DNA of 64,000 bases, taken from the NCBI GenBank assembly GCA_945876035.1, contig CAMCMU010000023.1, positions 1 through 64,000 on the forward strand. Direction: 5' to 3'. Made by a program: the position numbers and the translations under genes. Positions 37,089 to 45,659 of the stretch are shown one piece after another. A model generated the notes under the pieces. It was not told where the DNA came from. It ran no database searches and saw nothing but the letters and a program-made list of their open reading frames with translations. Each line of letters starts with the position of its first letter. Position 1 is the stretch's first letter. Origin of the DNA: Schlesneria paludicola DSM 18645. Its GTDB lineage: Bacteria; Planctomycetota; Planctomycetia; Planctomycetales; Planctomycetaceae.

Positions 37089-39188
37089 ATGGCCAATTTC
37101 GAACTCACTGCTGACTTTCAACCTGCCGGCGATCAACCCGCCGCAATCGAAAGACTCGTTAAAGGACTTCGCGAAAACAAGCGGAACCAAGTCTTACTCG
37201 GCGTCACCGGCTCCGGCAAGACATTTACGATGGCGAACGTCATACAACAATTGCAGCGACCCGCGCTGATTCTGTCTCACAATAAGACATTGGCGGCTCA
37301 GTTGTACTCTGAGTTCAGACAATTTTTCCCGAACAATGCCGTTTCGTACTTTGTGAGTTATTACGACTATTACCAACCGGAAGCGTACATCCCTCAGCGG
37401 GACATCTATATTGAGAAAGATTCGTCGATCAACGAAGAGATAGATCGACTGCGATTACTGGCCACGAGCGCTCTTGTCAGTCGCTGCGACACCATTGTTG
37501 TGGCAAGTGTCAGCTGCATATACGGTCTCGGTTCGCCAAAAGACTACCTCGAGATGATGATTCCACTCCGTGTCGGTGACGTGATCGAACGTGATGATCT
37601 CTTAAGAAAACTTTGTGAGATTCACTACACGCGCAATGACATTTCTCCACAGCGAGGCAACTTTCGTGTTCGGGGGGACGTTGTCGAAGTCTGGCCCGCT
37701 TACGAGGAACAGGCATTTCGAATTGAAATGTGGGGCACCGAAATCGAAAAAGTTTCGGTCATTGAACCACTGACCGGTTCAGAGACCAAAGTGCTCACCG
37801 AACTCTATATTTATCCAGCCAAACATTATGTTCTGCCGGAAAATCGCGTGTTAGCGGCGTGTCAAGAAATCGAATCTGAACTAAATACGCAACTTGAAAA
37901 CTTTCGTCTCGAAGGAAAATTACTTGAGGCACAGCGACTGAGTGCTCGTACCCGACACGATTTGGAGTTATTGCGTGAGGTGGGGTTCTGTCCTGGAATC
38001 GAAAATTACAGTCGTGCATTGTCAGGCCGTAAACCGGGTGAGCCCCCGTTCACATTGCTTGATTTTTTCCCTGACGATTTTCTGCTGTTCGTTGACGAGT
38101 CGCATGTCACCGTGCCGCAGATTCGAGCCATGTACAACGGTGATCACGCGAGGAAAACAACTCTTGTTGAGCACGGCTTTCGTTTGCCAATGGCATTGGA
38201 CAACCGGCCACTCAAGTTTGATGAGTGGAATCTGAGGCGAAAGCATACCGTGTTCGTCTCTGCCACACCGGCCGACTGGGAGCTTGAACAATCCGAAGGA
38301 GAAATCGTCCAACAGGTGATTCGCCCGACCGGTCTGGTGGACCCTGTGATTCACATTCATCCGGCACGGGGACAGGTTCAGCATTTGCAGCAAAAAATCA
38401 AAGAAAACGCGAAAAAAAAAGAGCGGACATTGGTCACGACGCTCACCAAAAAGTTGGCCGAAGACTTGACGGCCTATCTCACCGAAGAGGGGATCCGCTG
38501 CGCCTGGCTGCATTCCGAACTCAACGCATTCGAGCGGGTCAATGTGCTCCGAGAATTGAGAGAGGGGAAGCACGATGCCGTAATTGGCGTAAACCTGCTG
38601 CGTGAAGGGATTGACCTCCCTGAAGTGTCGCTTGTCGCCATTCTGGATGCGGACAAGGAAGGCTTTTTGCGGAGCGCGACGAGTCTCACCCAGACCATCG
38701 GACGATCGGCCAGAAATGTGAATGCGGAAGTGATTTTGTATGCCGATCGAGTCACGGATTCCATGCAAATTGCGATTGATGAGACAACTCGGCGACGCCA
38801 AATCCAACTGGAATACAATATCACACACGGCATTACGCCAGAGACAATCAAAAAGGCAATTACACGTGGCATCGAAGAGGAGCTGGAAGCCAAACGCATC
38901 GCTCAACAGGCCATCGGGGCCAAAAGCGAAAGCCAATACGTGACCATGGAGTATCTCCTTGAAATGGAGGCTGAAATGCAAGCCGCCGCCGAATCGCTGG
39001 AATTTGAACGAGCGGCTCAACTGAGGGATCGCATTCTGCAACTCAAAGGGCAAATGGGGCAACTCGTTCTTCCCGAGGACGATACCGCATTAACCCCTGG
39101 ACAGAAAAAGATCGCGCAGGGAGGTCGACGCCGCGCCAAATCAGACAAAGGCAGGGCCCATCGAATTCCAAAACCACATGGACAATAA
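37089..39188 (+). CDS. uvrB: Excinuclease ABC subunit B
   Basis: 699 residues. Damage-verifying helicase-like subunit of nucleotide excision repair; acts with UvrA and UvrC. Seen: Walker A GVTGSGKT (38-45), the beta-hairpin that inserts at lesions 'YFVSYYDYYQPEAYIP', helicase motifs 'FVDESHVTVPQ' (DExH-like), 'VFVSATPADWE', 'LREGIDLPEVSLVAILDADKEGFLRS', motif VI 'TIGRSARN', and a C-terminal UVR domain 'EMEAEMQAAAESLEFERAAQLRDRI' for UvrC contact. Complete. The basic tail after 670 (RRRAKSDKGR) is a modest extension. ATG 37089 starts with the conserved 'FELTADFQPAGDQPAAI'. Single-gene unit. Confidence 0.98.
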   Translation: MANFELTADFQPAGDQPAAIERLVKGLRENKRNQVLLGVTGSGKTFTMANVIQQLQRPALILSHNKTLAAQLYSEFRQFFPNNAVSYFVSYYDYYQPEAYIPQRDIYIEKDSSINEEIDRLRLLATSALVSRCDTIVVASVSCIYGLGSPKDYLEMMIPLRVGDVIERDDLLRKLCEIHYTRNDISPQRGNFRVRGDVVEVWPAYEEQAFRIEMWGTEIEKVSVIEPLTGSETKVLTELYIYPAKHYVLPENRVLAACQEIESELNTQLENFRLEGKLLEAQRLSARTRHDLELLREVGFCPGIENYSRALSGRKPGEPPFTLLDFFPDDFLLFVDESHVTVPQIRAMYNGDHARKTTLVEHGFRLPMALDNRPLKFDEWNLRRKHTVFVSATPADWELEQSEGEIVQQVIRPTGLVDPVIHIHPARGQVQHLQQKIKENAKKKERTLVTTLTKKLAEDLTAYLTEEGIRCAWLHSELNAFERVNVLRELREGKHDAVIGVNLLREGIDLPEVSLVAILDADKEGFLRSATSLTQTIGRSARNVNAEVILYADRVTDSMQIAIDETTRRRQIQLEYNITHGITPETIKKAITRGIEEELEAKRIAQQAIGAKSESQYVTMEYLLEMEAEMQAAAESLEFERAAQLRDRILQLKGQMGQLVLPEDDTALTPGQKKIAQGGRRRAKSDKGRAHRIPKPHGQ

Positions 39189-39762
39189 TGAGTTCGGAGG
39201 CGGATCCTCGGACGGCGCGCAATGCCGATTCACAGCCGCCCCGTGGACACATGTCCACGGCATAGCCTGATCACGGCACGGTTGATGATGTGGTCCGACG
39301 AAATCGGAAACGTGGATCGTGATCATCTCCGAACACGCACTGTCCGAAGAATGAGAGCGACGCAGGACTTTGTTGATTGAGCGGGGACCTGGCCGAGTCC
39401 TGCAACGAGTTCGACCGCAATCCGGAGGGGCATCGTGTTTCGAATTTGGGGACATTCCCTTGGTGTTGTCCCCGCCTTTGAATGTGTAAGGCTTGGATTC
39501 GTATTCGAGTGCGTCAATCGATCAAGCCGCTCTGTTTTTCAGCAATGGTGTTCGCGTTCCGTCGTCGGACACGCAGCTTATCTGCAGACGGGTAACGCAC
39601 AGCCAATCAACAACCCTGTGCAACGAAAGAATTCGAAGCGACAGCGACAAACCTAATTCCAATTCACGCCGATTCGCTTCCGCATTGCCGTGCCTCATCA
39701 AATCGTGATCTCAGTCCACTGTCGCGCCCGCGACGTGGGTCGTTCGAACTCCCACTCAGGTT
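39189..39762. other. Spacer downstream of uvrB
   Basis: 574 bp between convergent genes. A 20 bp dyad CCGTGGACA-CA-TGTCCACGG is at 39241-39260, and a 14 bp dyad GTCGCG-CC-CGCGAC at 39721-39734. No T tracts follow them. Frames of about 70-100 codons here are not convincing. Confidence 0.45.
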
Positions 39763-41124
39763 TCATTCGCGTTCTACGTTTTCAATCGGCTGGATTTCCA
39801 CGTCAACGCCACTCGCCAAATCAGTTTTCTCGACTCGGTATAAATGTGTCTTCGTCCGTAAAAGAAGCGATTTACCAGCCACGGCGGGGGACGCAATCAA
39901 GCCTTCATCGAGCTTATTCTGGGCCACCAATTCAAATTCATCAGCCGCCCGAAACACCGTGACAACTCCTGTCTGGGAGAAGCTGTAAATCAATCCGTCG
40001 GCGTAAAGAGGTGACGCCCAGTACTTGCCTTCTAGCCGCTTGGTCCAGATCTCCTGACCGGTGATGGCATTGAGGCACGAAGCAACACCTTCGTCGTTGA
40101 CCATGAACATCCGCTCACCAAGCAACAGTTGTGAGGCTCTCTTGGGGACCGACTTGTTTGTCTTCCACACAATGTTTTTTGAGATATCGCCCGCTCCGTT
40201 GGGAGAGACCGCGATTAGCGGGTTGGGTCCATCGGCAGAGTTGATATAAACGAGGCCGTTCCCGAAGAGTGGCCGCCCTGCGGCGTTCGCTCCGCCGTGA
40301 CGGACTGTCCAAACGGGATCGCCTGTTTTCGGATCATAGGCAATCGTTGCGGCGGCAAATGGACTGATGAGTAACTCGCGCCCGTTCATGCTGATGACTA
40401 ATGGGGTTGAATAGGCCTTCTTGCCGTCTCCGTCCGTCGTGCCAAAGTCTATGCCGCGATCCTTCTTCCAGACGGTCTTGCCGATCATCTTGTCGAGGGC
40501 CACGATGTATTGCTGGTCATAGCCATCGAAAGTCAAATAAAGCAATTCACCGTAAACGAGGGGAGACGATCCCGATCCGCGAAAGTGATTACACTGCAGA
40601 TCACGCCGCTCCCACAACTTTCGCCCGGTTTTCGTATCAACGCACGCCGTCCCATAGGCTCCAAAGTGAATGTAGACTCGCCCCTCTTCAATGTACGGAG
40701 TCGGAGATCCATAACTGTTGGTCGCGTGTGTGAATTGAGGCGTATCCAACTCAAAAATCTCGAGGTCATGGATCATCTTTCCCGTATCGAAATCAATGCA
40801 GACAGCCGACAGCAGAATCGGCGTTTCGAGCTTGGGTTTCTCTTTCGATGTATTTTGAATCTCGGGAGCGTTTGTGACCCAAATCTGCTTTCCCCAGACC
40901 ACGGGTGACGACCACGCCCGCCCCGAGATCGACGTTTTCCAGACGATCTCGGGTGAGCCTTCCCCAAACGTCGTCGGCAAATCACTTGCCGTCGTCGTCC
41001 CATCCCCGTGCGGCCCACGGAACTGATTCCAGTTCGGTCCATCTGCCGAGACGGTTTGCACGAATGCAACCACGCTGAGACACACATGAAAACCAGCAAC
41101 GATCAATCGCAAGGAAGACCTCAT
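39763..41124 (-). CDS. Secreted PQQ-like beta-propeller repeat protein
   Basis: 453 residues from the ATG at 41124, which has GGAG 8 bp before it and begins the signal peptide 'LRLIVAGFHVCLSVVAFVQTVSA'; the frame is open to 41319 but that part is not protein-like. Propeller of the PQQ-dehydrogenase-like type: 'NWNQFRGPHGDG' start, then repeated blades with 'GRAWSSPVVWGKQIWVTNA', 'HFGAYGTACVDTKTGRKLWERR', 'VWTVRHGGANAAGRPLFGNGLVYIN' and 'YWASPLYADGLIYSFSQTGVVTVF'. Catalytic dehydrogenase residues are not evident; a binding or scaffold role in the periplasm is the family expectation. Same family as 53175-54416. Single gene. Confidence 0.92.
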   Translation of the reverse strand: MRSSLRLIVAGFHVCLSVVAFVQTVSADGPNWNQFRGPHGDGTTTASDLPTTFGEGSPEIVWKTSISGRAWSSPVVWGKQIWVTNAPEIQNTSKEKPKLETPILLSAVCIDFDTGKMIHDLEIFELDTPQFTHATNSYGSPTPYIEEGRVYIHFGAYGTACVDTKTGRKLWERRDLQCNHFRGSGSSPLVYGELLYLTFDGYDQQYIVALDKMIGKTVWKKDRGIDFGTTDGDGKKAYSTPLVISMNGRELLISPFAAATIAYDPKTGDPVWTVRHGGANAAGRPLFGNGLVYINSADGPNPLIAVSPNGAGDISKNIVWKTNKSVPKRASQLLLGERMFMVNDEGVASCLNAITGQEIWTKRLEGKYWASPLYADGLIYSFSQTGVVTVFRAADEFELVAQNKLDEGLIASPAVAGKSLLLRTKTHLYRVEKTDLASGVDVEIQPIENVERE

Positions 41125-41834
41125 GGGGTGACTCCAAGGAAATTTTAAACGACCACGTTCACTCTCGTCCCACAGACAACGCGGCGAACATTTTTTAGAA
41201 CGGAAGACTCTCAAAAATACCACATTGTGGAGCCTACTCTTTCCCCTCACGTTTGTCGCGTCGACGACTTCGCCGTAATCTCCCACGTGTATAATCCCTG
41301 CTCCGACAACGTGGCTCACAACAATGCCGCGGCATCCAGAGCCCCCCGCATCGACCCACGAAACATATCCTGCTTGACAAGGATTGCGGGATCTCGACCG
41401 ACGTTCGGCCCTTGGCGGCGGATCGCTTCAACGGCCTCCCGCGAAAGCTGATCAGCAAGCGGAACTTTGACGTCGCGGTTGCCATCACCCAATGATGGTC
41501 GCACACGACGAGGGAACGACCCAAATCTGTGAGCGAACCGATCACCCACAATCGGCTACGGACTAGGCTCCGCCGCCGGAGAGAGAATTATTTTTGCGGT
41601 GGCCACTGTCTACGGAACCCCTGCTGAGAAAGCGAATCGCCACAGGCGTCGGCTGTGGTGACGCGATTTCTAGGGGCAGGGGGGCTTCATCCACGTCAAC
41701 GACTCGGGTTGTCTGATTCTCAAAACAAGTTATTGCAAAAGTCGGATCAAGACGATCTCAAGCGGAGACGTGCCCTTAGAGCAAAACTTCAAACTCCCGC
41801 CAGACAATTTTTTGTTTGATTCCGACAAAAGGTT
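41125..41834. other. Spacer with a long imperfect inverted repeat
   Basis: 710 bp between two minus-strand genes. At 41618-41702 an imperfect stem of about 30 bp is visible (CCCCTG...CAGGGG outside, AGAAAGCGAATCGCCACAG against CTGTGGTGACGCGATTTCT inside). It lies about 130 bp past the oxidoreductase stop and may act as its terminator. No gene was recognised. Confidence 0.45.
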
Positions 41835-42914
41835 TCACTTCGTCGTCCGCTTTGATTGCCCGGCCAAGGGAATCTGCACCTTTCTTCCGGACCTTGCCGC
41901 CTGATAAATCGCCAGAATGATTTCCACCGCTTTTCGTCCTTCGTCGCCAGAGATTTGGGGTGTAGATCCGGTTTGAATTGCCGTCACGAAGTCCTTGAGT
42001 TGCTTTCGATGGCCAGAGCAACTAATCGCTTGAGGATCACTTGCTCCACCACTTCCGCCAATCGTTTTTGCGAATTTTTCCCGAATCAATTTGTCTTTCG
42101 ATTTCGCTTTTTCGAACTGCCAGAGCAGCAAATCGTCCTGTTCAACAATCGCCGATCCGGTTGTTCCGTGGATTTCAGTCCTCTTGAGATGTCCGGGCCA
42201 TGCAGCGGTCGTGGCTTCGATCGTTCCGATGGCTCCATTCTTAAATTTGATCGCTGCAACACCGACATCCTCGACTTCGATCCTCTCGTGAGCAAGCGTC
42301 GCGGTGATGGCACAAACTTCTGTCACGTCACCCATGAACCATTGCAATAAATCAATATTGTGTATTGCCTGATTCATGTACGCTCCGCCGCCGTCGAGGG
42401 CCCACGTTCCTCTCCAGCCCCCCTGATCATAGTACTGCTGCGTCCGCCACCATTTGACGTAAGTGTCACCCAGTGTGAGCCGACCAAAGCGGCCTTGATC
42501 AATGGCATTTTTAATCGCAACGTTTGCCGGACTAAATCGTGAGGGAAAAATTGGACACAGCAGAACGTTATTGACACGACAGGCACGGAGCATGTCATCA
42601 CACCGTTTGAGCGTGATTTCCATTGGTTTCTCAACAACGACATGTTTTTTGGCTTCCGCCGCGGTGACTGCGGACTCACGATGTGCACCGCTGGGCGTGC
42701 AGATCGTGACAACGTGAACTCTGGAATCCGCCAGCATTTGATCGAGATTAGGGAACGCCGTCACCCCAGGATTCGCGGCAGCGAATCGAGCAGTCCTGTC
42801 GGCATGTTTGTCGAAACAGCCAACAATCCGTGCTCCCTGGATCTGCCTGATTGCTTCCGCATGAAAGTTGGCAATCATGCCACAGCCAACAATACCGAAT
42901 CCAATGGGTGCCAT
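41835..42914 (-). CDS. Gfo/Idh/MocA-family oxidoreductase
   Basis: 359 residues. NAD(P)-dependent sugar or inositol-type dehydrogenase family. Seen: Rossmann 'IGFGIVGCGMIANFHAEAI' (4-22), 'VTICTPSGAHRESAV', the family signature EKP at 95-97, and 'GGGAYMNQAIHNIDLLQWF' with the conserved His185. Both the nucleotide-binding and C-terminal alpha/beta domains are complete. No signal peptide, so cytosolic (many planctomycete relatives are Tat-exported). The substrate cannot be told; planctomycetes carry many paralogues. Single gene with no catabolic neighbours. ATG 42914 begins directly before the Rossmann strand. Confidence 0.95.
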   Translation of the reverse strand: MAPIGFGIVGCGMIANFHAEAIRQIQGARIVGCFDKHADRTARFAAANPGVTAFPNLDQMLADSRVHVVTICTPSGAHRESAVTAAEAKKHVVVEKPMEITLKRCDDMLRACRVNNVLLCPIFPSRFSPANVAIKNAIDQGRFGRLTLGDTYVKWWRTQQYYDQGGWRGTWALDGGGAYMNQAIHNIDLLQWFMGDVTEVCAITATLAHERIEVEDVGVAAIKFKNGAIGTIEATTAAWPGHLKRTEIHGTTGSAIVEQDDLLLWQFEKAKSKDKLIREKFAKTIGGSGGASDPQAISCSGHRKQLKDFVTAIQTGSTPQISGDEGRKAVEIILAIYQAARSGRKVQIPLAGQSKRTTK

Positions 42915-43256
42915 GCCTCAATCTTTCCCTGCCTCAAGTCTAATTCTTCGCGTGAACCGTGACGCAGATCCCTCGGAGTCTACCGCGACAATCGGTCATG
43001 AACGAGCACTGTCAGGCAGTTTTGGTGACTGTCTGTAACAAGAAATGGCCCTCTTGAGAATTCCGAATCTTCGCGTTCCCGAACCGGCTTCCATGGCTAG
43101 CAATCGTGACACTTCCGGTTTACGGTCAACCTGCCAACTGGTCTTAAAAATCGCCGTTGACTCATTGAATCATTCGGACGAAACTTGGACGCCATTGGCG
43201 TACGCTGCCAATGACGTCACACAGACCATTGCCCAATCCAGTGATCAAGGATGATT
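42915..43256. promoter_or_regulatory. Divergent spacer before the acyltransferase gene
   Basis: 342 bp. A 69-codon frame at 43045-43254 overlaps the next start by 4 bp but has no recognisable product and no clear ribosome-binding site. AAGG at about 43246-43249 serves the next gene. Confidence 0.35.
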
Positions 43257-44213
43257 ATGCTGCAAACACTGCGACATCGGCTGGAATTTTTGGTGTTTCA
43301 ATTGATTGTGTGTGTGATTGACTGTCTTTCGCCTCAAACTGCCGCGCGGATAGCTGAAAACATGGCCTGGTTGGTCCATTACGGACTGCCTCGTCAATGG
43401 ACCAGATATGCCGTTGCCCGCAACAATCTACAAACCGCATTTGGAAATGATTATTCGGATGTCGAGATCGAGCAACTCGTCTACCGAATGTGGACTCACC
43501 TATTTAGAACCGTCACTGAAATCGTGCAATGCCCCCGCAAATTGCATCTGCACAGCTATCGTCAATCGATTGAATTCGCGGATTTCACCCGCACGAACCA
43601 AGCGGTCTGTTCGGGCCGCCGCGTTCTGGTTCTTGGTGGCCATTTCGGCAATTGGGAAATCGGCATCTCTCTGTTCGGATTGTGGGGATTTCCCATGGGA
43701 GTGGTCGCCCGCGAAATGGACAATCCTCTTCTGCACGAATGGTTCAGAAAGGCGCGAGAACTGACCGGCCATCGACTTCTTCTGAAGCACGGAAATTTCA
43801 ACGAAATGACTCGTCTCTTAGAAAAGGGCGGAAACCTCGGCTTACTGTGCGATCAAGATGCTGGTGTCCGCGGACTATTTGTCGATTTTTTTGGAACGCC
43901 CGCATCGACGTTCAAGTCTATCGCATTATTGGCATTAGAATACGATGCGTTAATCATCGTTGGCTACACACTACGCTTGCCGGACAACTTTGCAAATTTT
44001 CCTTGGCCTCGATTTGAGGTGGGATGTGAGGCATTGATCGATCCGCGGAACGTGACGGACAACGATCCCGTTCACGAAATCACCCGTCAGTTCACTCAGG
44101 CGTTGGAGCGTGCAATCCGTCGTGCTCCCGAACAATATTTTTGGGTTCATCGGCGTTGGAAAAGTGAACCTCGCATCCGTCGAAAGAGAGATCTTCAAAG
44201 GCTTGCAGGTTGA
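43257..44213 (+). CDS. LpxL/HtrB-type lysophospholipid or lipid A acyltransferase
   Basis: 318 residues from the ATG at 43257 (AAGG 7 bp upstream; the frame also starts ATG at 43251). Inner-membrane acyltransferase family that adds secondary acyl chains to lipid A or related lipids. Seen: N-terminal hydrophobic helix 'LEFLVFQLIVCVIDCLS', then the catalytic HX4E motif 'GGHFGNWEIG' (His and Glu), 'GVVAREMDNPLLHEWFRKAREL', 'GGNLGLLCDQDAG..GLFVDFFGTPAST' and 'QYFWVHRRWKSEP', all typical of LpxL-like enzymes. Length is normal. It is followed after 54 bp by the Rieske protein gene. Lipid A or an ornithine-type lipid are both possible acceptors. Confidence 0.9.
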   Translation: MLQTLRHRLEFLVFQLIVCVIDCLSPQTAARIAENMAWLVHYGLPRQWTRYAVARNNLQTAFGNDYSDVEIEQLVYRMWTHLFRTVTEIVQCPRKLHLHSYRQSIEFADFTRTNQAVCSGRRVLVLGGHFGNWEIGISLFGLWGFPMGVVAREMDNPLLHEWFRKARELTGHRLLLKHGNFNEMTRLLEKGGNLGLLCDQDAGVRGLFVDFFGTPASTFKSIALLALEYDALIIVGYTLRLPDNFANFPWPRFEVGCEALIDPRNVTDNDPVHEITRQFTQALERAIRRAPEQYFWVHRRWKSEPRIRRKRDLQRLAG

Positions 44214-44267
44214 CCAAAGACGTCGGCATGCGGGATTCTTGTCCGGTGTCTGAAGAAGGATTTGATC

Positions 44268-44576
44268 ATGCCGCAACGTCATCGCCTGGCATCGGTTTCC
44301 GATTTGGCAGATGGTCAAGGGCGCGAGTTCGTCGTCGAGGGGCGAATCATCGCCTTATTTCGAATTGGAGACCGTTTCTTGGCACTGGATGGCATCTGTC
44401 CGCATGCCGGAGGCCCGCTCGCACGAGGAACAATCAGCAATTGCATGGTGACCTGCCCGTGGCATGGTTGGCAGTTTCACTTAGAAACCGGCCAACACGT
44501 GCTGAACCCACGCCTTCAACAATCGGCATTCCCCTTGATTGTGGACGGCGTTGAGATCTTCATTGATTTTCCATAA
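44268..44576 (+). CDS. Rieske [2Fe-2S] ferredoxin-like protein
   Basis: 102 residues from the ATG at 44268 (GAAGAAGGA 7 bp upstream). Small soluble electron carrier of the NirD/BphA3-like type. The cluster ligands are visible: Cys44 and His46 in 'CPHAGGPL', Cys63 and His66 in 'CPWHGWQF'. No signal peptide or membrane helix. The redox partner is not in the window; the upstream acyltransferase and downstream secreted protein give no clue. The downstream gap of 189 bp leaves operon membership with the next gene open. Confidence 0.93.
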   Translation: MPQRHRLASVSDLADGQGREFVVEGRIIALFRIGDRFLALDGICPHAGGPLARGTISNCMVTCPWHGWQFHLETGQHVLNPRLQQSAFPLIVDGVEIFIDFP

Positions 44577-44765
44577 ACCGATCGAGACTGGATCTCTAGA
44601 ATCGGCTGACTCTGCCGGTCGCGCCCCGATACAACCGATCTTTCCGTTATGACCGGTTTGCTTTGCAGACGATAACACACAGAGACTCGGTGCGCCCCGA
44701 CACTCGACGAGATTTGATCCGTCTCCACGCGCCACCGGAATCCAAGATTTTGAGGTGCGATGACA

Positions 44766-45479
44766 ATGCGAAAATTTCGTTGGCAGGGTTTGTTGAAATA
44801 CGCGGTCTTACCATTGGGCATGATCGCCTCCGTCACGCGCGGCTCCGGACCGTTTCCGCACAGTGAAGAATGGTATCGGATGCGAGCGAATGATCCACCA
44901 GGCGTGCGTCAGGTAGAAAAGCACGGAAAGCTGTGGCCTCCGTTCCCACGGCCGGTGGGTCGCAAGCAGACGTTTAAACACGCTTACCATCACGCTCATT
45001 ATTGGCCATATCCGTACAACGATGACGATCGATCCTACGTTTCCAACTTGCTCAATCAACAGACCACTGCCGGTTGGGTGAATGCCACCACCATGCACGA
45101 CTACTATTTCAACTCCGACACACAGCAGTTGAATGAAGCCGGACAGAATCAAGTGCTGTGGATTGCCGCCTCAGTTCCGGCACAGTACCGATCGATCTAT
45201 GTTTCTCAAGGCGCCTCGGTTGAGATGGGACAACTGCGGCTCACAGAGACCGAACAATTCCTCCGCAGATCTGGCGTCCAAGACATACCATCGATGTCAC
45301 TGAGGCAGGAATTTTTTGCCGGTCGTCCAGCCAATGAAGTGGATCGCCTACGCGTATTAGAGTTGCAGTCGATTCCCAGCCCAAGATTGTTTCTCATCGG
45401 ACAAGCGTCCAAAGCGGCGGCGAGTGGTAGTGCATCAGGCGGGTACCAAACGGGAAGTACTTCAACCTCGGGACCTTGA
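44766..45479 (+). CDS. Exported His/Tyr-rich protein of unknown function
   Basis: 237 residues from the second ATG at 44766, 8 bp after GAGGTG (the first ATG, 44760, is too close). An N-terminal basic/hydrophobic stretch 'FRWQGLLKYAVLPLGMIASVTRGS' suggests a signal peptide. The next section is rich in Pro, Tyr and His ('FKHAYHHAHYWPYPYNDDD'), then a soluble region 'NQVLWIAASVPAQYRSIYVSQGA', ending in a Gly/Ser-rich tail. No family recognised; style fits planctomycete-only envelope proteins. Confidence 0.75.
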   Translation: MRKFRWQGLLKYAVLPLGMIASVTRGSGPFPHSEEWYRMRANDPPGVRQVEKHGKLWPPFPRPVGRKQTFKHAYHHAHYWPYPYNDDDRSYVSNLLNQQTTAGWVNATTMHDYYFNSDTQQLNEAGQNQVLWIAASVPAQYRSIYVSQGASVEMGQLRLTETEQFLRRSGVQDIPSMSLRQEFFAGRPANEVDRLRVLELQSIPSPRLFLIGQASKAAASGSASGGYQTGSTSTSGP

Positions 45480-45659
45480 GAAATCTCCTCGATTCCGCGG
45501 TATGAAATTGCCTGTGGATCGATCAATGGAAAAATAATTCTCGCCAATAAACCGCCTATGAAATACGTTCAGTTCGTCGGTGATGACACCACCTCTCCAC
45601 GACTTTCATGCTGAACTTTTTCCGGCAGAAACGACAAGCTTTGTCGAATCACCTTATAA

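Noticed and set aside
43045-43254. 69-codon frame overlapping the acyltransferase start
   Set aside because: No ribosome-binding site, no hydrophobic or conserved pattern; the 4 bp overlap alone is weak evidence.
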